Positions 9,800-10,861 of a DNA stretch of 10,861 nucleotides are shown one piece after another. This DNA is from Ramlibacter sp. GTDB lineage: Bacteria > Pseudomonadota > Gammaproteobacteria > Burkholderiales > Burkholderiaceae. Where the stretch lies: positions 1 to 10,861 of the forward strand of contig JACMQP010000018.1 of NCBI GenBank assembly GCA_014376915.1, given 5' to 3'. How positions within the stretch are numbered: the first letter of the stretch is position 1; each line of letters opens with the position of its first letter. Position numbers and translations under genes: made by a program. The notes under the pieces were generated by a model. It searched no databases. It was not told the DNA's origin and was given only the letters and a program-made list of their open reading frames with translations.

Positions 9800-9972
9800 G
9801 GGGTCGCTCCTTCGAGGTGTTTTGGGTGTTCTGGACGGTCGGTCGCTGGCCATTGTGAGCGGTCGGCAGCAGCGAGTGTGCCGCGTGCCGCGCCGACCGC
9901 GCAATCCGGGAAGGCCCGCGTTCCAGCGCTGCGGCACTTGCGGCGCGGCGGCGATTCGATTTGAATGGGGGC
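9800..9972. promoter_or_regulatory. Divergent promoter region with repeated CGGTCGG elements
   Basis: These 173 bases separate the ligase (leftward) from the AraC-type gene (rightward) and must hold both promoters. CGGTCGG occurs at 9836-9842 and 9860-9866 (24 bases apart) and inverted at 9893-9899; the latter two belong to a 9-base perfect inverted repeat, GCGGTCGGC (9859-9867) with GCCGACCGC (9892-9900). Leftward, CACAAT at 9856-9851 is a plausible -10 box with no good -35 partner, as expected of an activator-dependent promoter. AAGGAG for the ligase lies at 9807-9812 on the minus strand. Site assignments are inference. Confidence 0.45.
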
Positions 9973-10861
9973 GTGAGCAACGGACCAATCGCCAGTTCCA
10001 GCGCATGGATCAAGGGCGTCCTGCGGATGTTCGCCTCGCAGGGCGTGGACGTTGCACGCCTGCTGCAGGCGGCGGACATCGATCCGGCACAGATCGAGCA
10101 GCCGCACGCGCGGTTCGACCTGGAGCAGGTGAACCTGCTCTGGCGGTTCGCGGTCGCAGCGAGCGGACAGGAGACGCCGGGCCTGGACCGCGATCTCGCT
10201 GCCCGCTACGTGGACCTGGAGCAGGCCGCAGCCTGGGTGAGCTCGGACGCCAGCCTCTGGTCGGTGCTGGAGAGCCAGGGCAGCTACGCGGCGCTGACCA
10301 ACGACGCCTCGGCCTTCGCCCTCGAACGGCAGCACCCCGACGCCTGGGTGACCCTCATCCACGGCAACGACCCGTCCTTTCCGCGCCAGCGGATGGAGTA
10401 CTCGATGCTGGCAATCGTGCTGGTCTGTCAGCGCGTCACGCGGCAGCCGGTGCGGCCGCTGGCCGCGGAGTTCGTCTTTCCTGAGCCCACCGACGCCCAC
10501 CGGCACCGCATGGCGTTTCCCTGTCCGCTGCGCTTCGACCGTCCTGCCAACCGGCTGCTGTGGTCCGGCGCCGATCTGGCGCTGCCAGTGGCGAGCGGCA
10601 GCAGCGCAATCTTCGTGCTGGAGGAGCGGGTGCTGGAGTCGCTGCTAGCGGCGCTGGGCCCGGCCCGGACCAGTTTTCGGGTCGCCCAGGAAATGGTGCG
10701 CCGGCTGCGCCAGGGCCAGCCGGTGGAAAGCGCCATTGCCGCCAGCATCGGCCTGACCGAGGCCGCGCTGGCGCGCCAGCTGCGAGCGGAACGCAGGTCG
10801 ATGGACGACCTGGCCGACCAGGTGCGGCGCGAACTGGCCCAGGAGTACCTGGCTGGCTCCG
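9973..10861 (+). CDS. AraC-family transcriptional regulator (C-terminus cut off)
   Basis: The frame is open from 9973 to the window end, giving 296 residues. Residues about 15-210 match the N-terminal ligand-sensing domain of the OruR/ArgR-like branch of AraC regulators (the arabinose-binding-like domain): a short helical start WIKGVLRMFASQGVDVARLL (12-31), a middle section with the SYAAL and FPRQRMEYSMLAIV segments (104-149), and the RLLWSGADLALPV strand (194-206). The first helix-turn-helix of the DNA-binding domain is visible at about 251-277 (SAIAASIGLTEAALARQL), and RRELAQEYLA (285-294) leads to the second, which lies outside. Complete members are about 330-345 residues, so some 40 are missing. 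GTG at 9973 is preferred because the protein then begins as relatives do and no in-frame ATG exists upstream before a stop at 9856; the ribosome site is poor (GGGGG is too close). Divergent orientation suggests control of the ligase-transporter operon. Confidence 0.85.
   Translation, partial: MSNGPIASSSAWIKGVLRMFASQGVDVARLLQAADIDPAQIEQPHARFDLEQVNLLWRFAVAASGQETPGLDRDLAARYVDLEQAAAWVSSDASLWSVLESQGSYAALTNDASAFALERQHPDAWVTLIHGNDPSFPRQRMEYSMLAIVLVCQRVTRQPVRPLAAEFVFPEPTDAHRHRMAFPCPLRFDRPANRLLWSGADLALPVASGSSAIFVLEERVLESLLAALGPARTSFRVAQEMVRRLRQGQPVESAIAASIGLTEAALARQLRAERRSMDDLADQVRRELAQEYLAGS

Overview
The window looks like chromosomal DNA of a high-GC betaproteobacterium, most likely Burkholderiales and probably Comamonadaceae-like (Variovorax, Ramlibacter or Polaromonas type). 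This rests on the strong G/C bias at third codon positions, the style of the encoded proteins, and an intergenic repeat at about 6740-6801 that resembles a family dispersed through such genomes. No database search was possible, so the taxonomic call is inference.

Layout: one rightward gene lies at the right edge, an AraC-family regulator (from 9973, cut off by the window end). All other genes read leftward. From right to left they are an AMP-forming acyl-CoA ligase (9799-8174), a periplasmic binding protein (8054-6813), two LIV-type permeases (livH 6722-5775, livM 5772-4471), two ABC ATPases (livG 4474-3692, livF 3692-2991), a fused enoyl-CoA hydratase/3-hydroxyacyl-CoA dehydrogenase (2878-779), and an M20 peptidase of the CPS1/PM20D1 type (from 729, cut off by the left edge). 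No stretch over 300 bases lacks a gene.

How the genes fit together: the set reads as a carboxylic-acid uptake and degradation module. The binding protein and LivHMGF complex would import a substrate, the ligase would activate a carboxylate to its CoA thioester, and the bifunctional enzyme would carry out the hydration and dehydrogenation steps of beta-oxidation. The divergent AraC-type gene is the natural candidate regulator. Although the transporter belongs to the branched-chain amino acid family, the ligase next door suggests an organic or fatty acid substrate; its identity cannot be read from sequence.

Regulation visible in the DNA: a rho-independent terminator, built from the repeat, sits between the binding-protein gene and livH and probably sets a high binding-protein to permease ratio. 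A good sigma70-like promoter followed by a perfect 20-bp TetR-type palindrome precedes the beta-oxidation gene, so that gene probably has its own switch. The acyl-CoA ligase/AraC divergent region contains three copies of CGGTCGG (two direct, one inverted).

The most unusual points are an arginine in place of the Walker A lysine of LivF, which would fall in the same composite ATP site as the altered signature motif of LivG; a roughly 110-residue C-terminal extension of LivM; and a CPS1/PM20D1-like hydrolase beside a beta-oxidation gene. I found no CRISPR array, RNA gene, transposase or clearly novel defence-type system.
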